Below, piece by piece: positions 17,364 through 25,699 of a DNA stretch of 64,000 bases. The number at the start of each line of letters is the position of its first letter. Position 1 is the stretch's first letter. The stretch is taken from NCBI GenBank assembly GCA_002425225.1, contig DILV01000011.1, forward strand, positions 30,343-94,342, written 5' to 3'. The DNA comes from Thiothrix sp. UBA5583 (GTDB lineage Bacteria; Pseudomonadota; Gammaproteobacteria; Thiotrichales; Thiotrichaceae). The notes below the pieces were generated by a model. It saw only the letters and a list, made by a program, of their open reading frames with translations, had not been told where the DNA came from and searched no databases. Position numbers and translations under genes: made by a program.

Positions 17364-18350
17364 TCACTCCCGTTCCATACGCAAGGCTGCTGCCAGTAAC
17401 GTCAACACAAAGGCTGCCAGCAACGGCCAGCGGAACAGTTCCATTTGCGGACGCCATTGCTCTGCCTCCTGTTCGACGGGTTCCAGCCGGTCAAGTTCGG
17501 CGTAGATACGCTGGAATTCTTCGGTGTCACGGGCGCGGAAATACATGCCGCCGGTTTTTTCCGCGATGCCCTTGAGGGTGCGTTCATCCAGATCGGCTGC
17601 CGGATTCATCAACTGGAAACCGAATACACTGCGCATTTGGTCACTTTCTGAACCAATCCCCACCGTGTAGATTTTCAGGCCAGCGGTTGCTGCCATATCT
17701 GCTGCTTCCAGAGGGCTGACACTCCCGGCAGTATTGGCACCATCGGTCATCAAAATCAGCACCCGGTTTTTCTCCGGGCTGGCTTGCAAGCGCTTGAGGG
17801 CAAGACCAATCGCATCCCCAATGGCAGTGCGCTCCCCTGCCAGACCAATCGCTGATTCATTCAGCAATTTCAGCACTGTCTGGCGATCAAAGGTCAACGG
17901 AGCCTGCAAATACGCCTGATCCCCAAACAGTACCAGCCCAATCCGGTCGCCGCTACGGCTACGGATGAATTCTCCCGCCACCGCCTTGGTTGCCACCAGC
18001 CGGTCAACCACCTGCCCGCCGAGGATGAAATCCTGCTCCTGCATACTACCCGACAGGTCGACTGCCATCATCAGGTCACGCCCTGCCACCGGCAAGGCCA
18101 CCGAGTCTCCGATCCACACCGGGCGGGCAGAAGCTGTCACCAGCGCCACCCATGCCAACGTTGCCAGCAACAAAGCCAGCCAGCCATGCCAGGAACGCGC
18201 CAGCAAGCTGTTACCCTGCTGCTGGAAATCCTCCAGAAACGGCACATGCAAGGCCACACCCGCCTGTTGTTGTGCCGGTTTCAGCAGCCAACGTACCAGC
18301 CAGGGTATGGGCAACAAGGCAAACATCCACCACCAGAGGAAGTCATACAT
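17364..18350 (-). CDS. batA: BatA: VWA-domain membrane protein
   Basis: Protein of 328 residues when started at MYDFLWWWMFALLPIPWLV, which gives the usual N-terminal membrane helix; the open frame runs 22 codons further up into the previous gene. A second helix lies at WLALLLATLAWVALVTASA. The VWA domain has MIDAS VDLSGSM, with the further Thr and Asp residues in the expected loops (LILMTDGANTAG), and a C-terminal helix follows (RWPLLAAFVLTLLAAAL). It overlaps the DUF4381 gene by 8 bases. It should act with BatB and the MoxR ATPase at the inner membrane. Confidence 0.92.
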   Translation of the reverse strand: MYDFLWWWMFALLPIPWLVRWLLKPAQQQAGVALHVPFLEDFQQQGNSLLARSWHGWLALLLATLAWVALVTASARPVWIGDSVALPVAGRDLMMAVDLSGSMQEQDFILGGQVVDRLVATKAVAGEFIRSRSGDRIGLVLFGDQAYLQAPLTFDRQTVLKLLNESAIGLAGERTAIGDAIGLALKRLQASPEKNRVLILMTDGANTAGSVSPLEAADMAATAGLKIYTVGIGSESDQMRSVFGFQLMNPAADLDERTLKGIAEKTGGMYFRARDTEEFQRIYAELDRLEPVEQEAEQWRPQMELFRWPLLAAFVLTLLAAALRMERE

Positions 18351-18819
18351 GGCTTTTCCCCTTTTGCAACCTGATCCACTCGCGGGTGGCACTGACAAAA
18401 GCACCGGTTTCCGCATCCGACTCAGGACGGTAGGGCATTTCGGTCAGAAACACTTGCAGATTGCCCTTAAACAACGGCTTGCCTGCTTTCTGGTTGAGGA
18501 AATCTACCCATGCTGAACCAGTGAAACCAGCCACCTGTTTACGCCCATACTGGCTGATAGCAACCCGCCGCAACAATACGGAAAGCTCCCGTACCAGCGT
18601 GCTGCCATCCCTGCCATACTGGCGGCGCAGGTATTCCAGCTCATGCAAAGCCAGCTCCAGTGCCTGTTCACCCCGTTTTTGCCGCCTCCATAGCCAAACC
18701 AACAACAGAATGCCTGCCAGCATCACCAGCATGATGACCCACCAGCCAGGTGCCAGCGGCCACCAGCCAATCGCTTCCGGCAAATGGATGTCGCGCAGTG
18801 GCAAATCTTCCGGGTTCAT
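18343..18819 (-). CDS. DUF4381 domain-containing membrane protein
   Basis: Protein of 158 residues with the DUF4381 opening NPEDLPLRDIHLPEAIGWWPLAPGWW, a single membrane helix (VIMLVMLAGILLLVWLW) and a cytoplasmic helical part (ELSVLLRRVAISQYGRKQVAGFTG). DUF4381 proteins are found almost only between the DUF58 gene and batA in proteobacterial moxR-bat clusters. Its start overlaps the DUF58 stop by 4 bases. No enzymatic role is known. Confidence 0.88.
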   Translation of the reverse strand: MNPEDLPLRDIHLPEAIGWWPLAPGWWVIMLVMLAGILLLVWLWRRQKRGEQALELALHELEYLRRQYGRDGSTLVRELSVLLRRVAISQYGRKQVAGFTGSAWVDFLNQKAGKPLFKGNLQVFLTEMPYRPESDAETGAFVSATREWIRLQKGKSHV

Positions 18820-19796
18820 CGCAGCCCCCGTGACAATTTCAGCAAGCGTTCGTTACTGGTATCAGCCGTGGACAGTTGCACCAGCGGAATCCGGTGGCTA
18901 CGGCTGAATTCCTGCAAGTTTTTGTGCGCCTGTTCGGCACGGACAGCATAGCGTTTGCGCCAGAGTTGCAGCCCCAGATTGACCCACAAACCACGTTTGC
19001 CATCGGTCAGGCGCAAACGCCCCTGTTGTGGCAGGTTAGCTTCAAACGGGTCGTGAATGGCAATCAAGGTAAGCTGCGAATGGCGACTAATCATGGCAAG
19101 CTGGCGCATGGCAGTCGGGCTGGAATGACGGAAATCACTCAACACAAATACCTGGCTACCCGGCTGGGCAACCCGGCGCAAGCGCGTCCAGCTTGTTTGC
19201 AAATCCGTGCGGCTGTGTTCCGCTAGTTGCTCCTTTTCTGCCACCGCATCATGCGTCATGTCGCTCAACTGCCGCAGGAAATGCAAAGCTGCCGAACGGC
19301 TGCGGGAAGGCTTGAGTTCCACATGACGGCTGTTTTGCAGGATGCCCCCGATGCGGTCGCCATCCTTGAGTGTTTTCCACAACAGCAAGGCAGCCATTTC
19401 TGCTGCGATAACGGCCTTGAAACGCCCACGGGTGGCAAAAAACATCGAAGGACGCAAATCCAGCCACAACAGCACCGGCTTTTCACGCTCTTCCTCAAAT
19501 ACCTTGGTATGGACACGCCCACTACGGGCTGTCACCCGCCAGTCAATGGTACGGATGTCATCACCGGGCTGATAAGGACGCGATTCGGCAAAATCCATCC
19601 CGCGCCCCTTGTAGACCGAACGGTGCAAACCGGCATGACGGGCGCGGATATGCTTTTTCGCCAGATACAAAGTACGTACCTGCCCTTGCAGGTTGAGCAG
19701 GGAATGCAGGGAACTGAAAATGATCCCCTCACCATTACCTGTGCTGTGTCGCTGCCCAGTGGGCGGAGACGATCGGGTAACACGCCCGCCAGCCAT
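18816..19796 (-). CDS. DUF58 domain-containing protein
   Basis: Protein of 326 residues. The DUF58 core is visible as GMDFAESRPYQPGDDIRTIDWRVTARSG followed by a VWA-like stretch (VLLWLDLRPSMFFAT), in which the MIDAS motif is only partly kept (D-L-R-P-S in place of D-x-S-x-S), as is usual in the family. No membrane helix is seen. Such proteins are the cytoplasmic partner between the MoxR ATPase and the membrane VWA proteins. ATGA overlaps link it to moxR on one side and DUF4381 on the other. Confidence 0.9.
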   Translation of the reverse strand: MAGGRVTRSSPPTGQRHSTGNGEGIIFSSLHSLLNLQGQVRTLYLAKKHIRARHAGLHRSVYKGRGMDFAESRPYQPGDDIRTIDWRVTARSGRVHTKVFEEEREKPVLLWLDLRPSMFFATRGRFKAVIAAEMAALLLWKTLKDGDRIGGILQNSRHVELKPSRSRSAALHFLRQLSDMTHDAVAEKEQLAEHSRTDLQTSWTRLRRVAQPGSQVFVLSDFRHSSPTAMRQLAMISRHSQLTLIAIHDPFEANLPQQGRLRLTDGKRGLWVNLGLQLWRKRYAVRAEQAHKNLQEFSRSHRIPLVQLSTADTSNERLLKLSRGLR

Positions 19797-20767
19797 CAGG
19801 GGACTGCCACCAGCGCCAACAATTCGTCAATGATATGATTGGCGGTCATGCCATCGGCTTCCGCTTCAAACGTCAACAACAAACGGTGGCGCAACACATC
19901 GTGGGCAACTGCCTGCACATCTTCCGGGCTGACGAAATCACGCCCTGCCAGCCAAGCATGGGCACGTGCGCAACGATCCAGCGCCAGGGTGGCACGCGGG
20001 CTGCCACCGTAGGCGATACTGCCTGCCAGCGACTTGCCGTAGCGTTCCGGGGTACGGCTTGCCAACACCAGTTGCAGCAAATAGGTTTCCACCTTGTCTG
20101 CCATGTAAACGTTCAGGACATCCTGCCGTGCCAGACGCACATCTTCGCGGCTGACCAGCGGGGCAACCACCTCTTTCTCACGCTTGACCTGCTGCATGGC
20201 TTCCTTACGCCCCAGATGCAGGATGACCTTTTCTTCTGCGGGAGTTGGGTAATCCACAATCACATGCATCAGGAAACGGTCGAGCTGGGCTTCCGGCAAA
20301 TGGTACGTACCTTCCTGCTCGATCGGGTTCTGGGTCGCCATCACCAGGAAAGGTTCCGGCAAATTCCAAGTTGTGCCCGCCACCGTAATCTGACGCTCCG
20401 CCATCGCTTCCAGCAAGGCAGACTGCACCTTGGCGGGCGCACGGTTGATTTCATCCGCCAGAATCAGGTTGTGAAACAACGGGCCTTTCTGGAAATGGAA
20501 CGTACCATCGTTCGGGTGGAATACTTCCGTGCCGGTAATGTCGGCTGGCAACAGATCCGGGGTAAACTGGACACGATGAAAATCACCTTCGATCCCTTGC
20601 CCCAGCATCTGGATGGCACGGGTTTTAGCAAGCCCGGGAGCACCTTCCACCAACAAGTGTCCATCTGCCAGCAAGGCAATCATCAGGCGGTTGATCAGGG
20701 ACTTTTGACCAATGATTTTGCTTTGCAAATACTGGGACAACTTGTCAAAATTTTCTTTTTGGTTCAT
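19796..20767 (-). CDS. MoxR family AAA+ ATPase
   Basis: Protein of 323 residues with Walker A GAPGLAKT, Walker B ILADEINRAP, the sensor region LVMATQNPIEQEGTYHLPEAQLDRF and a C-terminal lid domain with SPRATLALDRCARAHAWL. MoxR ATPases are chaperone-like and act on VWA-domain partners encoded nearby. This is the first gene of the minus-strand moxR-DUF58-DUF4381-batA-batBC-batD-AEC run. The 90 bases before it are shared with the divergent bolA gene. Confidence 0.93.
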   Translation of the reverse strand: MNQKENFDKLSQYLQSKIIGQKSLINRLMIALLADGHLLVEGAPGLAKTRAIQMLGQGIEGDFHRVQFTPDLLPADITGTEVFHPNDGTFHFQKGPLFHNLILADEINRAPAKVQSALLEAMAERQITVAGTTWNLPEPFLVMATQNPIEQEGTYHLPEAQLDRFLMHVIVDYPTPAEEKVILHLGRKEAMQQVKREKEVVAPLVSREDVRLARQDVLNVYMADKVETYLLQLVLASRTPERYGKSLAGSIAYGGSPRATLALDRCARAHAWLAGRDFVSPEDVQAVAHDVLRHRLLLTFEAEADGMTANHIIDELLALVAVP

Positions 20768-20857
20768 GTTCGCTAGCGTTATATGGGTGTAGGCGAAATA
20801 TACGCGCCCTCTTCCCGTGGTTTCAAGTTAATCATCGTTAATCTCAACCGGACTACC

Positions 20858-21169
20858 ATGAGCATCCAGACCCAGATTGAGCAGAAAATCCAGCAAGCCA
20901 TGCAGCCCGACTTCCTCGAAGTCGTCAATGAAAGTCATATGCACAACGTGCCTCCCGACTCCGAGTCGCACTTCAAGGTGACGGTTGTCAGCAGCCAGTT
21001 CAATGGGAAAATGCTGATTGCACGCCATCGACAGATTAATGGCATTCTGGCAGAAGAACTCAGCGGCAAGATTCACGCACTGGCCTTGCACACCCTGACA
21101 CCGGATGAGTATTTTGCCAAGGCAGGCAAGGTGGCGGATTCACCCTTGTGCATGGGTGGCGGTAAATAA
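20858..21169 (+). CDS. bolA: BolA family protein
   Basis: Protein of 103 residues starting MSIQTQIEQKIQQAMQPDFLEVVNE. The BolA fold is shown by HMHNVPPDSESHFKVTVVSSQF, with the His and the FxVxVVS strand, then LIARHRQINGILAEELSGKIHALALHTLTP. BolA proteins pair with monothiol glutaredoxins in iron-sulfur handling and influence cell shape and stress response. The start at 20858 fits the family; the open frame begins 25 codons earlier. It is convergent with rlmKL, 21 bases away. Confidence 0.92.
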   Translation: MSIQTQIEQKIQQAMQPDFLEVVNESHMHNVPPDSESHFKVTVVSSQFNGKMLIARHRQINGILAEELSGKIHALALHTLTPDEYFAKAGKVADSPLCMGGGK

Positions 21170-21190
21170 CAGGCTCATGCCAGTATCCCG

Positions 21191-23302
21191 TCATTTGTGA
21201 CGGATTAGCCAGCAACCGTGAATTTTGGGGTCACGCTGAAAATCTTCCGGTAGGGATTGCAGCCGGTAATCCTGTACTGCATACGCACGCTCAATACCCG
21301 GATCAAGTTTGAATTTGCGGAAATTGTTGGAAAACACCAGCGTCCCGTCTTTTTCCAGCAAACGCATACAGTCGCGGATCAATTGCACATGGTCACGTTG
21401 CACATCAAACACATCATCCATGCGTTTGGAATTGCTGAAGGTTGGCGGATCCAGAAAAATCAGGTCATAACGGCTTTTGCAACGTTCCAGCCATTCAAGC
21501 GCGTTGGCTTGGACGAAACGGTATTTGTAAGGATCAAGACGCAAACCATTCAGGGCAAAATTGTCTTCCGCCCAGTCGAGATAGGTAGCTGACATATCCA
21601 CACTATCAACCCGCGTTGCCCCACCGACAGCCGCGTGCACACTGACCGTTCCGGTGTAGCAGAACAAGTTGAGCACGGCTTTGCCGCTGGCATGTTGCTG
21701 CATCCAGTAACGCATCGGGCGGTGGTCGAGGAATAGCCCTGTATCCAGATAATCGGTCAGGTTGACCTTGAGCTTGACCCCGTACTCGCTGACAGTCAGT
21801 GCCTGTTCTGCCCTGCCCTGTTTTTCATACTGGTTGCGGCCTTTCTGCTGTTTGCGCTGTTTCAGCACAATATGGTCAGGGCGCACGCCCAGCGCCTCAG
21901 GCAGAGTCATCAATGCCTGTTCCAGCCGCTGTTGCGCGGTTTTTTCGTCAATGGTTTTCGGCGGGGCATACTCCTGCACATGCAACCAGTCAGCATAGCG
22001 GTCAACGGCAATGGCATATTCGGGAATGTCTGCATCATAAACACGATAAGCATTGGTATGCCCACGCTTGATGAAAGGTTTCAGCTTGCGCAGGTTTTTG
22101 CCAATACGGTTTGCCAAATCGTCAGCAAACAGAACAGCGGGGCGTTCCTTCTGCACCAGTCGATCCAGCGTGTAGAGCTTGCATTCGGCTTCACTGTTAA
22201 GGAAACGGTATTCCTTGCTATAGAACAGTTCCGTTAGGGGAAACGGGGCGGCAGCATCACAAAAAATGCCGCCCCGGAAACCTTCCGGCAGTGCAGCAAG
22301 ACGCTGGCCTAGCTGCTGGTAGGCAGGGCGCAGGGCTACAGCAGTGCTGGTTTCCTCATAAGGCAACAGGGTAATGACCATGCCTGCACTATCAGGGGAA
22401 GCAGGGAGCAGGCAGGATACCGGCAAACCGGCAGCCTGCCAGTCAGTCCTCACATTGAACAGAGCTGCGGGGTTGCCTTCAGCCGCGAAACTGAAGCGGT
22501 TGGCATTGGCGAGGCCGGTTTGCTGGCGTTGCCGGGCTTGCTCACGCAAGGTTAACCACAGTGCAGCGTCATGGCCTAACCAGCGGTCAGCGACTGTTTT
22601 GCCGCGCAACAGGCCGGGAGCAATGTCGAACGCCATCAATGCGCCTTCGATCAACAGGGTACTGCTACTGCACAGCGGATCAAACAGCGACAGATGAGCC
22701 GCATCACTGGTCAGCATGACAGGCCAACCGGCACGGGTCAGAATGGCGCAGGCCAAGTTTTCACGCAGGGGCAGATGTGCATCCGGGTCATGGTAGCCAC
22801 GCTGATGCAGGCTCTGCTGGTTGAGTTCCAGACCAATACTGGCATTACCCTTGTGCAGGTTAACCACCACCACAATGTCCGGGCTGTTGCTGACACTGGG
22901 GCGTTCACCGTGCTTGCTGCGGAACTGGTCGCCGATCTGATCCTTGACCCACTGCGCCCCAAACTGGGTATTGCGGATGTCGTCGTTCAGACCGAAAAAA
23001 CGCACCTTGAGCGTGCCATCCGGGCGCACATGCTGATCCCAGGGAATGGAATGCAACAGGGCTTGCAGCTCAGTCTGATCCTTGCCAAAACCTTGAGCCA
23101 GTTGCAGGGTGGCGCGGGAAGCAAGGCGGCTCCACAGCATGACATTGTAACCAAAGCGCAAATCGCCGCTGGCTTGCACCCCGGCATGACCGATTTTGAC
23201 CTGTTCAGCCCCAAGAGCCAGCAATTCATCAGCCAGTAACGGCTCAATAAACTGCGGACAGGCAAAAAACCATGAGAAAGAATCCGTATTGTCTGCTTGC
23301 AT
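21191..23302 (-). CDS. rlmL: Fused 23S rRNA methyltransferase RlmKL, with a degenerate RlmL half
   Basis: Protein of 703 residues with THUMP and RlmL-like parts in the N-terminal half and an RlmK part in the C-terminal half. The RlmK half (m7G2069) looks intact: NLFCYTGTVSVHAAVGGA for SAM binding and LDPPTFSNSK at about residues 617-626. In the RlmL half (m2G2445) the SAM motif, normally DPMCGSGT, reads DPLCSSST at 208-215, and the catalytic NPPYGER is replaced by TLLPYEE at 311-317. So the RlmL activity is doubtful while the rest of the protein is full length. It lies 23 bases downstream of pheA. Confidence 0.9.
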   Translation of the reverse strand: MQADNTDSFSWFFACPQFIEPLLADELLALGAEQVKIGHAGVQASGDLRFGYNVMLWSRLASRATLQLAQGFGKDQTELQALLHSIPWDQHVRPDGTLKVRFFGLNDDIRNTQFGAQWVKDQIGDQFRSKHGERPSVSNSPDIVVVVNLHKGNASIGLELNQQSLHQRGYHDPDAHLPLRENLACAILTRAGWPVMLTSDAAHLSLFDPLCSSSTLLIEGALMAFDIAPGLLRGKTVADRWLGHDAALWLTLREQARQRQQTGLANANRFSFAAEGNPAALFNVRTDWQAAGLPVSCLLPASPDSAGMVITLLPYEETSTAVALRPAYQQLGQRLAALPEGFRGGIFCDAAAPFPLTELFYSKEYRFLNSEAECKLYTLDRLVQKERPAVLFADDLANRIGKNLRKLKPFIKRGHTNAYRVYDADIPEYAIAVDRYADWLHVQEYAPPKTIDEKTAQQRLEQALMTLPEALGVRPDHIVLKQRKQQKGRNQYEKQGRAEQALTVSEYGVKLKVNLTDYLDTGLFLDHRPMRYWMQQHASGKAVLNLFCYTGTVSVHAAVGGATRVDSVDMSATYLDWAEDNFALNGLRLDPYKYRFVQANALEWLERCKSRYDLIFLDPPTFSNSKRMDDVFDVQRDHVQLIRDCMRLLEKDGTLVFSNNFRKFKLDPGIERAYAVQDYRLQSLPEDFQRDPKIHGCWLIRHK

Positions 23303-23325
23303 CGGGAAAACCGGGTTAATGTAGC

Positions 23326-24405
23326 CTACATGATGGCGACCGGATATGACCCCAGCACCCTGATAACTTCAGCTTCGCTGCGCAATGCATCCAGTGCCTT
23401 GCGGATCGGCGCGTCCTGCTCATGCCCACGCACATCAAGGAAGAACAGGTATTCCCAGTTGGTGGTTTTGGAAGGACGCGATTCAATGCGCGTCATGTCC
23501 ACCCCATTTTCCGCCAGCGGTTTCAGCAAGTGATACAACGAACCTGGCTGATTGCGAGTGGAAACCAGCAACGACGTGCGGTCATTGCCACTCGGTGAGA
23601 CGGTTTGATCACCGATAATGAGGAAACGGGTGGTGTTGTTTGGGTTATCTTCGATACTTTCCTGTGCCATCTGCAAACCATAAATCGGTGCAGCCTGACG
23701 GCTACCAATTGCCGCAGCACAGGCATCCAGTGACGCCAAACGCGCGGCTTCGGCATTGCTACTGACCGGAATGCGTTCTGCTTGCGGCAGGTGTTTGTCC
23801 AGCCAGTAACGGCACTGTGCCAATGATTGCACATGGGCATACACCTTTTGCACATTGCGCCAATCCGCATTCAGGCACATCAGGTTTTGATGGATGCGCA
23901 AGCTCACTTCCCCGCAAATGCGCAAGCCCGATTGCACAAACATATCCAGCGTGTGGTTCACCACACCCTCAGTGGAATTTTCAATCGGCACAACCCCGTA
24001 GCGTACCCTGCCCGCTTCCACTTCACGAAACACTTGCGGGATCGAATCCACCGGCAAAGTGGCAACGCTCATGCCGAAATGCTTGAAGGTGGCTTCCTGG
24101 GTGAATGTTCCCGCAGGCCCCAGATAGGCAATGCGCATCGACTCTTCCAGGGCAAGGCAGGAAGCAATGATTTCACGGAACAAGTGGGTAATTTGCTCAT
24201 TGCGCAGCGGCCCTTCATTCAGCGCCTGCATCCGCGCGAGGATTTGCGCCTCACGTTCCGGGCGGTAGAATTTGGCATTGGGGTCTTCCGCCAGTTTGAT
24301 ATGCGCAACTTCTTCGGCACAGCGGGCGCGTGCATTCAACAATTCCAGAATTTGCGTATCCAGCGTGTCAATACGTTCACGCAAGGCTGCCAGCCCTTCA
24401 CTCAT
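23326..24405 (-). CDS. pheA: Bifunctional chorismate mutase / prephenate dehydratase (P-protein)
   Basis: Protein of 359 residues. Residues 1-90 are an AroQ-type chorismate mutase (LAALRERIDTLDTQILELLNARARCAEEV). Residues of about 93-270 form the prephenate dehydratase (YLGPAGTFTQEA, ENSTEGVVNHTLDMF, NTTRFLIIG). The C-terminal ACT domain has the phenylalanine-binding ESRPSK motif, so feedback inhibition by phenylalanine is expected. It makes phenylpyruvate from chorismate. ATGA overlap with serA links it to the serine genes, a common gammaproteobacterial order. Confidence 0.95.
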   Translation of the reverse strand: MSEGLAALRERIDTLDTQILELLNARARCAEEVAHIKLAEDPNAKFYRPEREAQILARMQALNEGPLRNEQITHLFREIIASCLALEESMRIAYLGPAGTFTQEATFKHFGMSVATLPVDSIPQVFREVEAGRVRYGVVPIENSTEGVVNHTLDMFVQSGLRICGEVSLRIHQNLMCLNADWRNVQKVYAHVQSLAQCRYWLDKHLPQAERIPVSSNAEAARLASLDACAAAIGSRQAAPIYGLQMAQESIEDNPNNTTRFLIIGDQTVSPSGNDRTSLLVSTRNQPGSLYHLLKPLAENGVDMTRIESRPSKTTNWEYLFFLDVRGHEQDAPIRKALDALRSEAEVIRVLGSYPVAIM

Positions 24406-25565
24406 AATAACCGTACCTTCAGGACTCCGGGGATGGCGGCTAATGCTGCCAGGGTATCATCACCCACGGCAGAATCCACATCCATCAGCGTATAAGCCAT
24501 ATTGCCTTTGGAATCATTCAGCATGTGGGCGATATTGACGCCAGCCTGCCCTAACACATGCGAAATTTTACCCAGCATATCCGGGTTATTACGGTTCACC
24601 ACGGCAATACGTGCCAGCCCGGTGCGCCGCAGTTTCACATTCGGCAAGTTGACGGAATTGCAGATATTACCGTTTTCGAGGTAATCACGCACCTGATCAG
24701 CCACCATGATGGCACAATTTTCCTCTGCTTCGCGGGTAGTCGCCCCTAGGTGCGGCAATGCCACCACCCGTGGATTGGTGCGCAACAGGTTGCTGGGAAA
24801 ATCGCACACATAAGCATAAACCTTGCCGCTTTCCAACCCTGCCAGTACCGCACTATCATCAAGGATGCCGTTACGGGCAAAATTGAGCAGCACCACCCCA
24901 TCCTTGAGTTTGTGCAGGCTGTCGGCATTGATCAGGTTGCGGGTGCTGTCGATCAGAGGAACGTGGAAAGTGATGAAATCGGCCTGGGCAAGCAAGGTAT
25001 CAATATTGGGAGCTGCTTCCACATCCGCATCCAGTTGCCAGGCACGTTCAATGGTAATGGTGGGGTCATAGCCGATCACGTTCATGCCAAGGCTACGGGC
25101 AGCATTGGCGATCCTGACCCCGATTGCCCCCAACCCGACCACGCCTAACGTTCTGCCGGGAAGCTCGAAACCACTAAAGTTTTTCTTGCCTTTTTCAGCA
25201 TTGACCAAAATTTCTTCGTCTGTTCCCTGAAGATTGCGCACAAAATTCAGCGCAGGGCTGATATTGCGGCAAGCCATCAACATTCCTGCAATTACCAGCT
25301 CCTTGACCGCGTTGGAATTAGCTCCAGGAGCATTGAACACGACCACCCCCTTTTCAGACAAGGCAGCAATCGGCACATTATTTGTGCCCGACCCGGCACG
25401 AGCCACCGCCAGCAAGTTGTCAGAAAACGGGTAATCATGCAGTTTGAAAGAACGCAGCAAAATGGCGTCAGCCTCGGGCTGGTTGTCAGAAACGTTGTAA
25501 CGGTCGGCAGGCAGGCGGTTCAAGCCTTTGGCAGAAATAGTGTTTAGGGTTTGAATTTTATACAT
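24402..25565 (-). CDS. serA: D-3-phosphoglycerate dehydrogenase
   Basis: Protein of 387 residues that oxidises 3-phosphoglycerate, the first step to serine. The NAD-binding Rossmann motif is GRTLGVVGLGAIGVRIANAA, and catalytic-site stretches include NFARNGILDD and ALPHLGATTREAEENCA. A C-terminal ACT domain (IAVVNRNNPDMLGKISHVLGQAG) suggests serine feedback. MYKIQTLNTISAKGL is taken as the start; another ATG lies three codons upstream. It is separated from serC by 134 bases holding a long inverted repeat. Confidence 0.93.
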   Translation of the reverse strand: MYKIQTLNTISAKGLNRLPADRYNVSDNQPEADAILLRSFKLHDYPFSDNLLAVARAGSGTNNVPIAALSEKGVVVFNAPGANSNAVKELVIAGMLMACRNISPALNFVRNLQGTDEEILVNAEKGKKNFSGFELPGRTLGVVGLGAIGVRIANAARSLGMNVIGYDPTITIERAWQLDADVEAAPNIDTLLAQADFITFHVPLIDSTRNLINADSLHKLKDGVVLLNFARNGILDDSAVLAGLESGKVYAYVCDFPSNLLRTNPRVVALPHLGATTREAEENCAIMVADQVRDYLENGNICNSVNLPNVKLRRTGLARIAVVNRNNPDMLGKISHVLGQAGVNIAHMLNDSKGNMAYTLMDVDSAVGDDTLAALAAIPGVLKVRLL

Positions 25566-25585
25566 GGGGCACATCCTGTGGTTTT

Positions 25586-25697
25586 ACCCCTCACCCCAAC
25601 CCCTCTCCCTCAAGGGGAGAGGGGCTAAGAGAAGAGGCTTGTCAATTTTGATCTTGTTCCCCTCTCCCCTTGAGGGAGAGAGGTTGGGGTGAGGGGT
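25586..25697. repeat. Near-perfect 39-bp inverted repeat between serC and serA
   Basis: Left arm 25586-25624 and right arm 25659-25697 are reverse complements with one mismatch, around a 34-base spacer. The arms are made of CCCCTCACCCC / CCCCTCTCCC blocks like the elements at 4795 and 6928. As RNA it would form a very stable hairpin between serC and serA. It has no T-tract on either side, so it is better seen as a mobile palindromic repeat than as a classical terminator. Confidence 0.85.
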
Positions 25698-25699
25698 TC

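Noticed and set aside
25586..25697. CRISPR-like repeat
   Set aside because: There is only one pair of inverted arms with a 34-base spacer, not direct repeats with several spacers, and no cas genes.
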